The notes under the pieces are model-generated. The model had not been told where the DNA came from, did not search any database, and saw nothing but the letters and a program-made list of their open reading frames with translations. A stretch of DNA of 64,000 bases from Leptospira biflexa. GTDB taxonomy: Bacteria > Spirochaetota > UBA4802 > UB4802. A program made the translations under genes and the position numbers. The stretch covers positions 1 through 64,000 of the forward strand of contig DYLU01000008.1 in NCBI GenBank assembly GCA_020721905.1. Direction: 5' to 3'. This document shows, piece by piece, positions 28,438 to 37,281 of the stretch (positions within the stretch are counted from its first letter, which is position 1; each line of letters opens with the position of its first letter).

Positions 28438-29652
28438 TTAACGGGCAAGCTCAGTAATGGGCTTGCCTTTTTTGGTTTTGGCATCCCAATACGGTGAGAT
28501 TTCAAGCAAACTGTTAACAACCTCAGGCATTACTTGTAACGTATAGTCAATTTCATCTTGAGTTGTATACCGGCTTAAACTAAACCGTATGGATCCATGT
28601 GCTGAAGTAAATGGTACCCCCATTGCACGCAATACATGTGATGGCTCCAGTGATCCTGAAGAACAGGCAGAACCTGATGAAGCCGCTATTCCTTTTTCGT
28701 TGAGATAGAGCAATATTGCTTCACCTTCAATAAATTCAAATCCTATGTTTGAAGTATTATCCACCCTATTGTTTTTTTCTCCATTACGATGAGCATTGCC
28801 ACACTGTGTAAGCAAACCATCTTCCAGCCTGTCACGAAGACGTTTTACACGATTTACTTCCTCAGTATTTGCAAGATGCTGTATCACTAATTCAGCAGCT
28901 TTACCAATGCCTATAATACCCGGTACATTGTGTGTTCCCGGTCTTCGTGCCTTTTCCTGATGCCCTCCGTATAACAGAGGCCTCATACGGGTACCTCTGC
29001 GGACATACAACACGCCTATTCCTTTAGGTGCATGAAACTTATGTCCTGATATAGCCAGAAGATCGCACTGTATTGTATTGACGTTTACCGGTATTTTCCC
29101 AATTGCCTGTACCGCATCAACATGGAAAGGAACACCCTGCTGTTTACAAAATGCACCTATTTTTTCAACAGGGAAAATTACACCGGTTTCGTTGTTTGCA
29201 TACATTACCGAAACAATTGCCGTATCGTTTGTCACTGAATCAAAAAGAAAGTCTAAATCAAGATTGCCCTCCCTGTCAACGGGAACATAGGTAACCAAAT
29301 ACCCTTCACGCTCCAGTTGCCTGCAGAGATTAAGTACCGCAGGATGTTCTACTTTAGTTGTCACGATGTGCTTTTTGTCCTTATAGTATTGCAATGTCCC
29401 CAGTATTGCCATGTTATCGCTTTCGGTTGCACCACTGGTAAATACAATTTCATAGTCATGGTCAGCACCCAACATCATGGCAACCTCGTGGCGGGCATTT
29501 TCAACATCATGGGAAACGTCACCACCAAAATCATGCATGCTGGAAGGGTTGCCGTATCGTTCCATAAAAAAAGGCATCATTGCTTCCACAACTTCTGGAG
29601 CAACCATTGTTGTGGCATTATTATCAAGATATATAATTTTATTTTGCATCAT
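28438..29652 (-). CDS. nifS: Cysteine desulfurase of the NifS type
   Basis: PLP enzyme that takes sulfur from cysteine for Fe-S cluster assembly. 404 aa. It shows the PLP lysine in SGHKFHAPKGIGVLYVRRG (about residue 205) and the persulfide cysteine in GSACSSGSLEPSHVLRAMG (about 330), with the NifS/IscS spacing. The ATG overlaps the nifU stop by ATGA (29649-29652), so it is the second gene of a nifUS operon. Its last codons double as a terminator for flgF on the other strand. Confidence 0.94.
   Translation of the reverse strand: MMQNKIIYLDNNATTMVAPEVVEAMMPFFMERYGNPSSMHDFGGDVSHDVENARHEVAMMLGADHDYEIVFTSGATESDNMAILGTLQYYKDKKHIVTTKVEHPAVLNLCRQLEREGYLVTYVPVDREGNLDLDFLFDSVTNDTAIVSVMYANNETGVIFPVEKIGAFCKQQGVPFHVDAVQAIGKIPVNVNTIQCDLLAISGHKFHAPKGIGVLYVRRGTRMRPLLYGGHQEKARRPGTHNVPGIIGIGKAAELVIQHLANTEEVNRVKRLRDRLEDGLLTQCGNAHRNGEKNNRVDNTSNIGFEFIEGEAILLYLNEKGIAASSGSACSSGSLEPSHVLRAMGVPFTSAHGSIRFSLSRYTTQDEIDYTLQVMPEVVNSLLEISPYWDAKTKKGKPITELAR
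28444..28473 (+). terminator. flgF terminator embedded in the 3' end of nifS
   Basis: GGCAAGC (28444-28450) pairs with GCTTGCC (28461-28467) and is followed by six T on the plus strand, 30-60 nt after the flgF stop. The sequence also encodes the last residues of nifS on the other strand. Confidence 0.75.
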
Positions 29653-30488
29653 TTTACCTCAATGACTTCAATATCATTTTCAACAAACTCATGTAATTTG
29701 TCCTGAACCAGATTCTTCATGGTTACATCAGAAATAACGCATTGCGCACAGTGACCACGCAGCGCCACATATACTTTCTTTCCATCAATATCAACAAGTT
29801 CAATATCACCACCATCACGCATTAAAACCGGGCGGATGACATTCTCTATGGTTTCTTCAACAAGCTGCATCCTCTTTATATTGGACATTGGTTTTTGACC
29901 TGAATCAACCTTTTGCAGAGAACCTTTTGCCAATTCCTCTTTAATAATGTCCTCAATTTTTGGAATACACGATCCGCAAGCCCCGCCTGCCTTGGTATAG
30001 TTAGTAACCTCTTCCACCGTAGTAAGATGATTTTCATTAATTAGCCGTCGTATTAAATTTTCAGAAACTCCAAAACACTGGCACACAATAGCACCTTCAT
30101 CCTCATGTTCATCTTCAACTGCATGCCCTTTGATTTTCTTTATAGCTTTTTCAAGCGCCTCCTGACCCATTACCGAGCAGTGCATCTTTTGATCAGGCAA
30201 CCCGCCCAAAAACTCAACAATATCTTTATTGGTAATCTTAGCAGCCTCTTCAATTGTTTTACCTTTTATCATTTCAGTTAATGCTGATGACGAAGCAATA
30301 GCACTTCCACAACCAAATGTCTTAAATTTTGCATCAACAATTTTATCCCCTTCAAGCTTAAGATAAAGCGTCAGAGCATCGCCACATACAATGCTTCCAA
30401 CATCAACAACAACATCAGCATCTGGAATTTCGCCAACATTTTTGGGGTTTTTATATAATTCTTTGACTTTTTCAGTATATTCCCACAT
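29649..30488 (-). CDS. nifU: NifU, three-domain Fe-S cluster scaffold
   Basis: Scaffold on which Fe-S clusters are built with sulfur from NifS. 279 aa with all three classic domains: an IscU-like N-terminus (GDALTLYLKL, FGCGSAIASSSALTEM, MHCSVMGQEALEKA supply the three cluster cysteines), a central BFD-like [2Fe-2S] domain (VCQCFGVSENLIRRL and GGACGSCIPKIEDI), and a C-terminal NfuA-like domain with the GHCAQC motif. ATG 30488 has AGGAG about 10-12 nt upstream. First gene of the operon with nifS, behind a consensus promoter and a leader with a long dyad. Full-length NifU need not imply nitrogen fixation; it also serves anaerobes as the general system. Confidence 0.95.
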   Translation of the reverse strand: MWEYTEKVKELYKNPKNVGEIPDADVVVDVGSIVCGDALTLYLKLEGDKIVDAKFKTFGCGSAIASSSALTEMIKGKTIEEAAKITNKDIVEFLGGLPDQKMHCSVMGQEALEKAIKKIKGHAVEDEHEDEGAIVCQCFGVSENLIRRLINENHLTTVEEVTNYTKAGGACGSCIPKIEDIIKEELAKGSLQKVDSGQKPMSNIKRMQLVEETIENVIRPVLMRDGGDIELVDIDGKKVYVALRGHCAQCVISDVTMKNLVQDKLHEFVENDIEVIEVK

Positions 30489-30502
30489 AAAACTCTCTCC
30501 TC

Positions 30503-30580
30503 TAACATGTAGTATGGGTTACTAAATTTTTCATACCAGATAAAAATCAATATATTTTTCAAGACCAATACTACATGTTA
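30503..30580 (-). promoter_or_regulatory. 17-bp inverted repeat spanning the nifUS leader
   Basis: TAACATGTAGTATGGGT at 30503-30519 and its complement (one mismatch in 17) at 30564-30580, separated by 44 nt. Read on the minus strand, the first arm begins about 8 nt after the predicted transcription start and the second ends next to the ribosome site. It could be a pair of operators for an Rrf2/IscR-type regulator or an RNA hairpin that controls translation. Confidence 0.6.
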
Positions 30581-30594
30581 TTTTATATACTACT

Positions 30595-30623
30595 ATTATA
30601 GTAGCATATAAGGTTTGCGTCAA
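30595..30623 (-). promoter_or_regulatory. Consensus sigma-70 promoter of nifUS
   Basis: On the minus strand TTGACG (30618-30623), a 17-nt spacer and a perfect TATAAT (30595-30600). The -10 box lies in a perfect CTACTATAATAGTAG palindrome, which could itself be an operator. The predicted start is near 30588. Confidence 0.75.
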
Positions 30624-30711
30624 TTATTTTTTTGTATATTTATTTGTTTTATTTGTGTTTCTTTTTGTTTGATAATAAAAGAAAGCACAACAGACGAAAC
30701 ATCAATATCAA

Positions 30712-30915
30712 GTGCCCATTCTTATCCAAAGCCTGAATGCTGGTAAAGGCAATAAAAAATTGACCAAAAATGTCGTTATGAAATCACATCCTCCAATGGA
30801 AGATGATTTAAAGAAAGGAATGTTAGTTCTTTTTGTTCCAGACGAAAATCCAGAAGGCGTTGATGAACCAAAGGAACATTCTGTCTGGCATAGGGAAGTT
30901 AAAATAATTTACTGA
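30712..30915 (+). CDS. Possible small protein of unknown function
   Basis: 67 aa from a GTG at 30712, without a convincing ribosome site. The second half (PPMEDDLKKGMLVLFVPDEN and DEPKEHSVWHREVKIIY) looks like a real folded acidic protein rather than translated noise, and an internal ATG at 30778 would give 45 aa. It may be a short gene or the tail of a decayed one. It lies alone between the nifUS promoter and the convergent RNA methyltransferase gene. Confidence 0.4.
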   Translation: MPILIQSLNAGKGNKKLTKNVVMKSHPPMEDDLKKGMLVLFVPDENPEGVDEPKEHSVWHREVKIIY

Positions 30916-30955
30916 TAATATAGTAACAGTTTAATATTTCTTTTTCACTAAACTT

Positions 30956-32131
30956 TCAATAAATATATAAAAGCAGCGCCTTTAAATATTCGGTTTCAGG
31001 ACAATATATATTCACCGGGTGATCGGCTGGCTGTGAGTATCGCCCTGCTATGCATGCATCCCTTCCTGCATCATTGCAGGCAGCAAAAACAATCTGCTGA
31101 AAAAGCTTATGGTCAATAAACCGCGAACATGAACAGGTAAGCAAAAACGAATCAGACGGGCACTTTGCAATAATTTTTAAATTTAATTTTTTATATCCCC
31201 GCGCCGCATTCTTTACTGATGCTTTATTTTTAGCCAATGCCGGCGGGTCGCAAATAATCAGATTCTGCGTAATATCGCTGTTATTAATATAATCAAATAC
31301 ATCAGCTTTAACAATTTCATGTGTCTGCCGCACAGTATTCAGTTCACAGTTACGATGTGCAAGCTCTAACGCAGTACCAGAACCATCAACACTTACTGCA
31401 CTTTTAGCACCACCCAGAAGTGCAGCTATTGTAAATCCACCGGTATACGAAAAAAGATTCAGCACGTCCCTCCCTTTTGCAATCCCCTTAACTTTGTTCC
31501 TGTTATCGCGCTGATCACAAAAGAATCCTGTTTTTTGTCCCTGTCGTACATCAACCAAAAACAGCATGCCATTTTCATTGATCTCAATTATTTCCGGTGT
31601 GTGCCCGTACACCTGCGCACTGTGCGCCTGTAGTCCTTCCGTTTTTCTTCCTTCGTGGTCACTGCGTTCATATATACTTTTTGGTTTTAGTATATCATTA
31701 ATAATTGTGGCGATAGTTACTTTTAATGTATCCATGCCTGACGTTAAACTCTGCATGACGCAATGCCCGTTATACCAATCAACTATCAATCCCGGCAGCA
31801 TGTCACCTTCTGAATGTATAAGGCGGTATGCATTGGTGCATTGCGTAATTCCCGTTACCTCACGTAATGCATATGAAGCACGTATCCGATCAGCAAAAAG
31901 GTCAGCATCCGGCTTGTGATCACCAAATGAAAGTAAACGCACCGCAATATCGGTGCGGCTATTGTAGTATCCCCACGCAAGCACGGTGCCGTCATGTGCA
32001 CATACTGCTACTAACTGTCCATCTGATGCTTCAACAAAAGCTATCGCCCCCGAAAAAATCCACGGGTGCCTATGCATTACCGATTTTTCTTTTCCCTTTT
32101 TTAATATTACCTTTTGCATGAGTTTGCTCAC
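30956..32131 (-). CDS. rlmI: Class I SAM-dependent rRNA (cytosine-C5) methyltransferase, RlmI-like
   Basis: 391 aa. An N-terminal PUA domain (KGKEKSVMHRHPWIFSGAI and an adjoining EGDMLPGLIVDWYNGHCVMQ segment) precedes a Rossmann methyltransferase with VLNLFSYTGGFTIAALLGGA (SAM loop, about residue 215), a DPPALAKNK motif (about 300) and LLTCSCSRFIDHKLF with the second conserved cysteine. Orthologues methylate C1962 of 23S rRNA; the exact site here is inferred. It ends with a short tail and lies 18 nt after the TrmH-family gene, so the two are probably co-transcribed. Confidence 0.88.
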   Translation of the reverse strand: MSKLMQKVILKKGKEKSVMHRHPWIFSGAIAFVEASDGQLVAVCAHDGTVLAWGYYNSRTDIAVRLLSFGDHKPDADLFADRIRASYALREVTGITQCTNAYRLIHSEGDMLPGLIVDWYNGHCVMQSLTSGMDTLKVTIATIINDILKPKSIYERSDHEGRKTEGLQAHSAQVYGHTPEIIEINENGMLFLVDVRQGQKTGFFCDQRDNRNKVKGIAKGRDVLNLFSYTGGFTIAALLGGAKSAVSVDGSGTALELAHRNCELNTVRQTHEIVKADVFDYINNSDITQNLIICDPPALAKNKASVKNAARGYKKLNLKIIAKCPSDSFLLTCSCSRFIDHKLFQQIVFAACNDAGRDACIAGRYSQPADHPVNIYCPETEYLKALLLYIY

Positions 32132-32149
32132 ATGATGTGATTATACATT

Positions 32150-32695
32150 TTAAATAATTGTATGTTCCAACTGATACGTCATAACTGCATGAAATACCAC
32201 TATTCCATAGGCCACAGCAACATTGAGTGAATGCTTTATACCAAACATAGGAATTTCCAATGCCACATCACACAGCGACAGCAGCTCATCGGAAATCCCT
32301 TCCACCTCATTGCCAACAACGATGCATAGCGGGTAACGATAACAATACGAGAAGTAAGAAATGCTCTGTGCAGTATGCTCCAGTGCTGCAATGGTAAACC
32401 CCTGCTGTTTCAACATCCGTAACACAGACACAGGCTTAGTTGAGTGTTCCCAGGGCACACTTTCGGTACTTCCCAGGGCGGTTTTTTCAATTTCTTTTCG
32501 TGGCGGATACGGGGTATATCCACACAAATACATATATGCAATGCGTGCTGCATCAGCAGTTCTGAACATTGAACCAACATTATACATGCTACGTATATTT
32601 TCCAGCACCGTAACAACCGGGAAACGTTGTAACCTGAATAACTCTTTTGTATCAGGGCGATGAAGTTTTATTTCTTCGTAGGATAATTTTTTCAT
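32150..32695 (-). CDS. TrmH/SpoU-family RNA 2'-O-methyltransferase
   Basis: 181 aa, the compact SPOUT form. Motif 1 is VTVLENIRSMYNVGSMFRTAD (about 30-50, N-containing), motif 2 CIVVGNEVEGISDELLSLCD and motif 3 IPMFGIKHSLNVAVAYGIVVF, the last two forming the knotted SAM site. The target nucleotide (tRNA or rRNA) cannot be read from sequence. It begins 16 nt after the extended end of the GH18 gene, so a leftward operon GH18-TrmH-RlmI is likely. Confidence 0.88.
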   Translation of the reverse strand: MKKLSYEEIKLHRPDTKELFRLQRFPVVTVLENIRSMYNVGSMFRTADAARIAYMYLCGYTPYPPRKEIEKTALGSTESVPWEHSTKPVSVLRMLKQQGFTIAALEHTAQSISYFSYCYRYPLCIVVGNEVEGISDELLSLCDVALEIPMFGIKHSLNVAVAYGIVVFHAVMTYQLEHTII

Positions 32696-32711
32696 TTTTC
32701 AAATAGAATCA

Positions 32712-33734
32712 CTACAGGCTTTTTGTACTGATTCCCTGCCACATCCCCTTTGGGCCCTGACCTATTCGCCAGAAAGCAACACTGTCAATTGACATTGATG
32801 AATACAGTTTAAGCCTGTCAAATATTGCACGCTAATCAGTAAAATAAACACGCACCTTCACCTTTTCCTCATACTCAAAATATGCACCATTCTCAGGGTC
32901 ATAGTGTGGCTGTATGTTTGATGTTTTTATCATTTCCTCTATATGCTTGTAATGAACTGATTTGTTAAAATTTTTGTCCTGCCATGACCTCCCGTACAGT
33001 GGCAAGCCCATAATGAGCTTTTCTTTTGGTATAAAACTCTTTGCAAACTCAGCTACTTCCCTGCACCATGATAATCCAGCTATTGGGCCGGGACTACTTC
33101 CTGACCAGTGCTGATCATATGCCATAATGATAACTCTGTCAGCCACTGTTGCAATAGAAGGGTAATCATACGCATCGGCTATTCTTGTTCTTCGTGGTGG
33201 AAGTGCAATTGAAAGCATTTTGTCTTTTTCCAGAGCAGAACGCAATTCGGTTAAAAAGCTAAAAAACCGTCCAGCATCCGATGAAGCAACCGATTCAAAA
33301 TCTATCTGCACACCATCAAATTTTTGTGATACTCTGCATATATCGTTAATAAAATTTTTCCTGACAGGTAAATCAGGATTAAGTACAAAATGCATGAGTG
33401 CAAAATTATGAAGAACAGCTATAACAATATGATGTCTGATTTTATTGTTAAACGTAATATCAACCGGTGCATACTCACCAGTTATGTGCCCTTTGCCATT
33501 TACTTTTGCGCTGAAATAGCAAAGATCAGTAATGGGCTCATCGCCCTTGATTTTATCTTCTTCACCTTTCATGATGTATGCCCACACTTCAATAAACTCC
33601 AGGTTTTCTGCTATCTGGTATGGGTTTTGGCTATATTGAGTAAGGCTTGTTTCCTGTGTATGTGTTACATCATTTAATGAGGAACATCCTGACATTAACA
33701 CCAAAATCACAACAAGACATTTCTTCATAGTCAA
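32712..33734 (-). pseudogene. GH18-family lipoprotein interrupted by an in-frame TAG
   Basis: Secreted glycoside-hydrolase-18-like protein of the YaaH/SleL kind. Signal peptide with lipobox (VLMSGC, Cys at about 17). The catalytic motif is GVQIDFES (DxxDxE-type, about residue 147), followed by VIMAYDQHWSGSSPGPIAGL and LIMGLPLYGRSW. The first frame stops at TAG 32832-32834 after VRVYFTD, 300 aa. The same frame continues for 39 more residues (AIFDRLKLYSSMSIDSVAFW and RIGQGPKG) to TAG 32712, which is exactly the usual GH18 C-terminus. The extended gene would end 16 nt before the TrmH gene. So one sense codon has become TAG: a nonsense mutation, a sequencing error, or readthrough. The truncated protein would lack the last barrel strand. 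Confidence 0.85.
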
Positions 33735-33882
33735 TTCTTCCTCAATGATACAATCTCAGATTACTTCATTGTCCCAATATGCAGAAACTGCTCACAAAGA
33801 CAAAATTTCCTCATTATTGACATGAGGTGCTACTATATTTGTCGGATGGAATTATTTCAACACAACAGTGTTTGTTTTAGTT

Positions 33883-34251
33883 TTAGTTTCCTTTCAATAA
33901 TTTATTCACTTTCTCAATCAGCATGTCTTCATTTATGGGAGCAGCCAAATAATCAGCAGCGCCCCGTTCCAGTGCATCAAAAACAGTTAATGGCTCATTA
34001 CGGGAAGAAACAATGAAGACAGGAATAGTTGCAAATTCCTTAATTCCATACAACCGTTCTAATAAATATAACCCATCAATATTCTTAAAAAACACATCCA
34101 TGACAATAAGTGGAGGCTGTAACTCTTTTACTTTTTCAAATAATTCCAGCGGGTCATTACTCTTAGCAACCTGATAGCCGGCAGTTGTCAGTACAAACTG
34201 GATAAGCTGTGCAAATCTGTCATTTTCATATACAATCAGTACTGGATTCAT
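33883..34251 (-). CDS. Single-domain response regulator (CheY-like)
   Basis: 122 aa receiver without an output domain. The phosphoacceptor is Asp in PLIVMDVFFKN (about residue 52), with the acidic residues in VYENDRFA near 9-11 and conserved FIVSSRNEP and AADYLAAPI (Lys replaced by Ala before the final Pro). Loss of the usual lysine suggests altered phosphorylation kinetics. Its ATG overlaps the stop of the HD-GYP gene by ATGA, so the two are translationally coupled and likely work together. Confidence 0.9.
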   Translation of the reverse strand: MNPVLIVYENDRFAQLIQFVLTTAGYQVAKSNDPLELFEKVKELQPPLIVMDVFFKNIDGLYLLERLYGIKEFATIPVFIVSSRNEPLTVFDALERGAADYLAAPINEDMLIEKVNKLLKGN

Positions 34252-35531
34252 ACGTTCACCTGTTTGAGCTGTCGCAATAACATTTCTCGTATCCGTGTGC
34301 TTTCAAAAACACGAACAACCCTGCGACTTGTATCATATCGCAAATCTACAATTATATTATTAAGCTTTTTATTTCGTAATACATCATAAAAAATCATTAC
34401 TTTGGGATTTAAAAAATTAATACGTGAAATCTCTTCAATACGGGCTATCTCATAGACACGTATCTTTTTATGGGTATCAAGACTAACCTTTTCAGATTCA
34501 AGCATAATAAAATCGCCAATTTTAAAAAACGGATTCCCTTTATTGAGCGATAGCCCTAAAACCTTAATGAAGCGATGAACATCATCAGTTGAATAGAGAT
34601 AATTTGAAAGATTTACTATATATCGTAATGCCTTTTCTACTGTCATTGGTATACGAAACGGCGTTGCGCTGGTAAGGGCATCATACATATCGCAAATACC
34701 TATAATACGTGCAAGGTCGGGTATTTCATTATACTGTGATTCACGTGATTTGTCTTTATCATTATCACGGTAAGGATATCCGGGGCTTTGAAGCTTCCGA
34801 TGATGGAATAGTGCAACATATTTAATACTATTAGGCACTACTTTCCGTCCTGATGAATCCACCACACTATCAAGGATGCGATATCCTTCACGGGTATGTT
34901 CCAGTACTTTTTTATATTCATCATATGAAAGCAATCCCGGCTTTTGTATAATGGACTGGTCAACACGCAATTTTCCAATATCATGTAAATAACCTGCAAG
35001 TGCTGCTAACTTTACTTTATCCCCTGTTGAAAGTTCCTTATATACCAATATCATTGCCAGTACACCAACATTGACCGAATGCATATAGGTGATATAATCA
35101 AAATCCTTGATCTCTTTCAGCAAAGATAACACACCACCTGTCTTATCCTCAGCCCTCAGGCTATCAACAATAGCAGCCAGTTGATTATGTGATTGCAAAA
35201 ACTGCTCATATGACATCCGCCCTGATTTACGTATATTGGTATACATCGTTGCAGTATCATCAGCAATGGCATGCAGCTTCTTCATATCAATGATCTCGCG
35301 GTCATAGACACCAATGGTTTCGGTTACACGGGGAATGAAAAACCGTACACCTTCCTGGGATTTCTTTTTTAAGACTTCATCATTAAGTGCCTGACCAGCT
35401 GAAAAAACAGTATTGCCATTCTGGTCCACTACATCAAACGTTAGTAACTTATCGCCACTGAGTTTTTTTAAATACGATATTGATATCTCCTGATATCGCG
35501 AAGTATCAATAGTTATATTATCTTTGTCCAT
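34248..35531 (-). CDS. HD-GYP domain protein, probable cyclic-di-GMP phosphodiesterase
   Basis: 427 aa from ATG 35531, with AAGAGA upstream. The longer frame to 35735 would overlap the divergent metallophosphoesterase gene and encodes an unlikely N-terminus, so it was not used. Residues about 1-150 are a regulatory region. The HD-GYP domain shows LAGYLHDIGKLRVDQSII (HD) and VALFHHRKLQSPGYPYRD (GYP), then IIGICDMYDALTSATPFR. The C-terminal 70 residues (PFFKIGDFIMLESEKV) are PilZ- or beta-like. Hydrolysis of c-di-GMP is the family role. Coupled to a CheY-like gene. Confidence 0.9.
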   Translation of the reverse strand: MDKDNITIDTSRYQEISISYLKKLSGDKLLTFDVVDQNGNTVFSAGQALNDEVLKKKSQEGVRFFIPRVTETIGVYDREIIDMKKLHAIADDTATMYTNIRKSGRMSYEQFLQSHNQLAAIVDSLRAEDKTGGVLSLLKEIKDFDYITYMHSVNVGVLAMILVYKELSTGDKVKLAALAGYLHDIGKLRVDQSIIQKPGLLSYDEYKKVLEHTREGYRILDSVVDSSGRKVVPNSIKYVALFHHRKLQSPGYPYRDNDKDKSRESQYNEIPDLARIIGICDMYDALTSATPFRIPMTVEKALRYIVNLSNYLYSTDDVHRFIKVLGLSLNKGNPFFKIGDFIMLESEKVSLDTHKKIRVYEIARIEEISRINFLNPKVMIFYDVLRNKKLNNIIVDLRYDTSRRVVRVFESTRIREMLLRQLKQVNV

Positions 35532-35652
35532 AATTCTCTTGATATTAAAATTGACTTGATTTAATGTTAAGTATGATACAATATTATATTTGTTGCAATA
35601 TTTTTTTTTAAATTCAAGAGTATTTGTGCGATAGTTTAAAGTAAATAATGCC

Positions 35653-36540
35653 ATGAGAAAATACCCCAGCATAGTAATTATAGTATTGCTTATAGTGTCA
35701 GCTTGCTGCAAGCAATACATGCCAACCACATCCACCTATGCTATTTGGGCTCATTCTGATATACAACCAGTAGATGAATCTCAACGCTGGCATTACAAAA
35801 AAGCAATTGAAGACCTTCATAATATACAGCCATACCCCATAATTGCCATTATTGCCGGAGATATTGTACAACACAAAACAGCCGAAAAGGATTATGAATG
35901 GTTCCTTGATGTAAGAAAAAAGGCATATATTCAATATTGGTACGAAATTGCCGGTAATCATGAATGGAAAAATATGCCGGCATATAACACATACATTGGC
36001 AAACCACTCCATTACACGGTATCATTTGGAAATATACTGTTTATCTTTATGTCAAATGAGCGAGGACGACCACCAACATATATTTCAGATCAAACATTTA
36101 ACTGGTGGAAAAATCTTGTCATAAAAAATCAGCATAAGATTATTATTACCGTTACCCATGCTCCTTTGCACAAAAGTAGACTGCTTGGTTCATTTTCCAG
36201 AAATCATATGATTCTCAATTCAGAACGTTTTGAAGAAATTTTAAAAAAATATCGCGTTGATATATGGATAAGCGGCCACATACACCTACCCGTCTGGTTG
36301 CTTATGAACAGCCGGATTGCACCCGAATTTAACAACATACTTTTCATGAATGTTTACGGCATCAGAAAAGACCCGGCCACCAATGTTGAATCGCGATTCT
36401 TCTTTTTTCAGGAAGGATCTGATTATGTTATAATTAGACTTCGCAACCATGAGTCAGAATCATTTAAAGCAATGTATGACATTAAACATAAACTATCGCA
36501 CACATTTTTGTGTAATGGCTGTGTGCCCACTATGGAATAA
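35653..36540 (+). CDS. Exported calcineurin-like metallophosphoesterase, lipoprotein
   Basis: 295 aa. The signal peptide ends in a lipobox-like VSAC (Cys18). Metal-binding motifs in order: HSDIQ (a variant of DxH), IIAGDIVQ, AGNHEW, VTHAPLHK and SGHIHLPVW. All five blocks are there, so the enzyme is probably active on an extracytoplasmic phosphoester, identity unknown. Divergent from the HD-GYP gene with a 121-bp gap that must hold both promoters and contains no other gene. Confidence 0.85.
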   Translation: MRKYPSIVIIVLLIVSACCKQYMPTTSTYAIWAHSDIQPVDESQRWHYKKAIEDLHNIQPYPIIAIIAGDIVQHKTAEKDYEWFLDVRKKAYIQYWYEIAGNHEWKNMPAYNTYIGKPLHYTVSFGNILFIFMSNERGRPPTYISDQTFNWWKNLVIKNQHKIIITVTHAPLHKSRLLGSFSRNHMILNSERFEEILKKYRVDIWISGHIHLPVWLLMNSRIAPEFNNILFMNVYGIRKDPATNVESRFFFFQEGSDYVIIRLRNHESESFKAMYDIKHKLSHTFLCNGCVPTME

Positions 36541-36645
36541 AATTTGTATATAAATAATAAAAAAATACTTGCTATATTTTATACCAGCTAAATCATTAGG
36601 TGTATGGTGATTTTTATTTTATATTTTGCATTATAGAGGTGAATT

Positions 36646-36867
36646 ATGAAAAAGAATGTTGGGCCAGCTGACAGGTATATTCGTACATTAGTTGGTGTAT
36701 CTTTTCTTCTTAATATCTTTGTAGTAAAACCGGGTGCCATTGGAACCATTGTGCTTCTTGCAATTGGCCTGGCTGTATTGTACTCTGCATATAGTGGTTA
36801 TTGCTGGGCATATGATATTTTAAAGGTCAGCACCTGTAAGGAATCATGTGCAGCTGATGTTGAATAA
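36646..36867 (+). CDS. DUF2892 small inner-membrane protein
   Basis: 73 aa: MKKNVGPADRYIRTLVGVSF is the classic DUF2892 start, with two membrane helices (about 15-30 and 33-52) and a C-terminus holding Cys near residue 58, 66 and 70 (CWAYDIL, CKESC). In other bacteria this domain accompanies rhodanese in YgaP and sulfur metabolism; here it stands alone about 2.1 kb before the DsrE-TusA operon. AGAGGTGA lies before the ATG, and a terminator follows. Confidence 0.85.
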   Translation: MKKNVGPADRYIRTLVGVSFLLNIFVVKPGAIGTIVLLAIGLAVLYSAYSGYCWAYDILKVSTCKESCAADVE

Positions 36868-37281
36868 TTGTAGCAATCCTGATTATTTGTAAAAAAGGCA
36901 GGATACATCCCTGCCTTTTTTACTTTTTCGAAAAATTTCTGTAACAGTAAATCACCGTTAGCCCCATTTAAATAATTTTTATCATTAATGATTCACGCCT
37001 TAGTTGCACATCACAGGTTCACACCATATCAGGACATATTGATTCAAAAATCATCCGAAACAGCAAATGTATACTGGTAACCATAAATTCATATCTTGAT
37101 AAATTGGCACTGTAGTGGCCGGGCATGAACTGTACATAAATAATGAGATATTTGTGACCATCTGTTATCATTCCTAAAATTCAATGTTTAAAAATTATAG
37201 AAATTAATGTTAGATCTGCATTGCTTTTTCTTCGATAGCTAACTATATTTTTATAAAAGAAACATAACGGGAGGGTTTTGT
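36868..37281. other. Intergenic stretch before the pectinacetylesterase-like gene
   Basis: The first 50 bp hold the terminator of the DUF2892 gene. The remaining 360 bp show no ORF with a ribosome site, no RNA gene and no clear promoter boxes; I see nothing else in it. Confidence 0.5.
36891..36921 (+). terminator. Rho-independent terminator after the DUF2892 gene
   Basis: A GGCAGG/CCTGCC stem extended by A/T pairs (36891-36920), with a 7-nt loop and a run of T on the plus strand, 24 nt after the stop. Confidence 0.9.

Noticed and set aside
29317-29706. 129-codon plus-strand ORF across nifS
   Set aside because: Antisense to nifS; rich in His and Cys only because of the opposite reading.
32832-32834. 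Pyrrolysine at the GH18 TAG
   Set aside because: No pyl genes or pyrrolysine-using enzymes are in the window and GH18 has no known need for it; mutation or error is simpler.
35532-35735. Longer N-terminus for the HD-GYP protein
   Set aside because: It would overlap the divergent metallophosphoesterase gene and lacks a ribosome site; ATG 35531 fits better.
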